Assembly: GCA_934277375.1 (NCBI GenBank) | Contig: CAKQTZ010000002.1 | Location: 310,001 to 374,000 of the forward strand | Direction of reading: 5' to 3' | DNA from: an uncultured Coprococcus sp. | GTDB taxonomy: Bacteria; Bacillota; Clostridia; Lachnospirales; Lachnospiraceae | DNA: 64,000 bases | Part shown: one piece after another, positions 62,932 through 64,000 of the stretch | How the letters are laid out: the number at the start of each line of letters is the position of its first letter | How positions within the stretch are numbered: position 1 is the stretch's first letter | Position numbers and translations under genes: made by a program | Notes under the pieces: generated by a model | The model's input: only the letters and a program-made list of their open reading frames with translations | Databases searched by the model: none | Told to the model about the DNA's origin: nothing

Positions 62932-63828
62932 ATGAAATTTGATGAATTTACAGCTTGTGTGGTAGATAGCATGAAAGTAAGGATGCTGCAGGATAACGAA
63001 GAGGTGGTGATAAAGACAAATAAGGTTCTGAAGAATAATGGGGTTGAACTCACAGCTCTGAATTTGTGCAGAAGCAGTGATGAAGTGTGTCCAACCATCT
63101 ATCTGGAGCCATTTTACAGAGAATATATGGGTGGAAAAGATTATGATGATGTGATCGATGATGTATATCGGCTGCACAGGAGAAGGTGCGGTGCTGATGG
63201 CGTGAGACTTGAAAAAGTGATGGATGAGAATAACGTAATGGATAACATTATATTGAGGATCATAAACAGAGAACGTAATGAGAAACTGCTGAGAGATGCT
63301 CCGTATGTGGAATACAAGGATCTTGCCATAGTTTTCAGGAGAGTTGTGGAACTGAGGAAAGATGGGATAGCTACGACACTGGTGAGCAACAGTGATATGA
63401 AACGATGGAGAGTGAGTATTGACACTATGTATAAAAAAGGGCTTGAAAATACAGAACGGATGTTTCCTGCACTCAGAAAAAGCCTTTTTGATGTTATACA
63501 GGACAGATACAACAGCTTTGATCCAGATATTGGCGATTGCACAGGCGAACTGTACATACTTACTAATTCATATGGAATAAACGGTGCGACTGCGGTTTTG
63601 TATCCGGGAATGCTAGAGAGCTGCGCGGAGCTTGTTGATGATGATATATATGTTTTGCCATCCAGTGTGCATGAGCTGCTGTTCATAGGAGCTGGGGCTG
63701 GCTATACGGAAGAATATCTTAGTGATCTGGTGAGAGAGGCCAATTTAAACGCGGTGTCAGAAATGGACTTCCTGTCAGATAATATATATTTGTACAGCAG
63801 AAAAGAGGGGGTATTCAGACAGATATAG
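62932..63828 (+). CDS. DUF5688 family protein
   Basis: A 298-residue, probably cytoplasmic protein of a family largely limited to Lachnospiraceae, often present in several copies per genome. Recognisable text includes KNNGVELTALNLCRSSDEVCPTIYLEPFY near the start, DLAIVFRRVV in the middle and TGELYILTNSYGINGATAVLYPG toward the end. No signal peptide, membrane segment or known catalytic motif is visible. Function unknown. AGAAGGAGAA precedes the ATG, and the promoter has repeated upstream boxes. Confidence 0.8.
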   Translation: MKFDEFTACVVDSMKVRMLQDNEEVVIKTNKVLKNNGVELTALNLCRSSDEVCPTIYLEPFYREYMGGKDYDDVIDDVYRLHRRRCGADGVRLEKVMDENNVMDNIILRIINRERNEKLLRDAPYVEYKDLAIVFRRVVELRKDGIATTLVSNSDMKRWRVSIDTMYKKGLENTERMFPALRKSLFDVIQDRYNSFDPDIGDCTGELYILTNSYGINGATAVLYPGMLESCAELVDDDIYVLPSSVHELLFIGAGAGYTEEYLSDLVREANLNAVSEMDFLSDNIYLYSRKEGVFRQI

Positions 63829-63911
63829 GAAAGATGTTGGCTGATCGTGTATAAATTAAATGTATTTTCGTTATGCATTGTGTCAGTTTTACAGCCTGTA
63901 AATATGCACAG

Positions 63912-63940
63912 TTGACAAAATATATCCCATGACATAGAAT
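63912..63940 (+). promoter_or_regulatory. Strong predicted sigma-A promoter for the gene running off the right edge
   Basis: Consensus TTGACA (63912-63917), a 17-bp spacer and TAGAAT (63935-63940). Confidence 0.65.
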
Positions 63941-63990
63941 AAAACCAGTGTTCTAAGGGCAATAAATATATGTAATGGGAGGAACAGACA

Positions 63991-64000
63991 TTGGAGGATA
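63991..64000 (+). CDS. Possible start of a gene cut by the window edge
   Basis: GGGAGG lies 8 nt before TTG-GAG-GAT at the very end of the window, downstream of a consensus promoter. Only three codons are visible, so nothing can be said about the product; the true start could lie further right. Confidence 0.25.

Noticed and set aside
1..64000. tRNA or rRNA genes
   Set aside because: No cloverleaf with CCA-adjacent acceptor stems or conserved rRNA segments was recognised by eye; a covariance-model scan would settle this.

Overview
This window looks like chromosome from a Gram-positive, spore-forming gut Clostridium relative in the family Lachnospiraceae, most like Coprococcus. The evidence is AGGAGG-type ribosome binding sites, an alpha/beta small acid-soluble spore protein, a ptb-buk pair for terminal butyrate formation, families common in Lachnospiraceae (DUF4364, DUF5688, DUF3021 with LytTR, VaFE/Cna-B surface proteins), and moderate to low GC. 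The genus is an inference. No rRNA or tRNA gene was recognised.

Region 1 (1-5.0 kb) is ordinary: the tail of an unidentified gene, an Lrp/AsnC regulator with a terminator-like hairpin in its leader, the pseudouridine synthase RluF, a divergent LigA-type DNA ligase, and a MetA whose residue 111 is Glu, predicting acetyl-CoA use.

Region 2 (5.0-28.6 kb) is accessory. 5.0-11.3 kb has a defence-like look: an AlbA_2/Schlafen-type ATPase with a small upstream partner, a HIRAN protein, a Thr-rich membrane protein, and a methyltransferase overlapping a PLD-nuclease/superfamily 2 helicase fusion. 11.3-15.4 kb (minus strand) is a compact operon of condensation-type acyltransferase, acyl carrier protein, AMP-forming acyl ligase and TetR regulator, which looks like a small uncharacterised acyl-transfer pathway. 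16.1-19.0 kb has a LytTR/DUF3021 pair, a truncated type III (ToxN/AbiQ) toxin preceded by a possible antitoxin RNA, and an ECF sigma/anti-sigma pair. 19.1-28.5 kb is a divergent molybdenum/purine locus. On the minus strand are a BtuCD/FecCD-type importer, a ModE-like regulator and a P-loop/MocA fusion. On the plus strand are a three-subunit molybdenum hydroxylase and a xanthine/uracil-type permease. The simplest reading is that one arm imports and loads molybdenum while the other imports and oxidises a purine. Four copies of a palindromic repeat with ~31-bp arms (GGGGACGTTCC...) lie between genes only in this region, and a second 29-bp tandem repeat family sits inside the acyl-transfer operon.

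Region 3 (28.7-46.5 kb) is mixed: a ROK kinase, a MATE pump, a Y-family polymerase with its YolD-like partner, a glycerophosphodiesterase, a membrane EAL phosphodiesterase, a MoxR/DUF58/transglutaminase set, the Pfs-LuxS pair, and a 1523-residue wall-anchored VaFE/Cna-B protein with 58 tandem 9-bp units coding for Thr-Thr-Glu before its sorting signal.

Region 4 (46.5-64 kb) is core: ptb-buk, SASP, tig-clpP-clpX-lon-ysxC, DUF4364, rho, rpmE, DUF1385, prmC, prfA, hisC, and a DUF5688 gene preceded by 21-bp direct repeats that abut its promoter.
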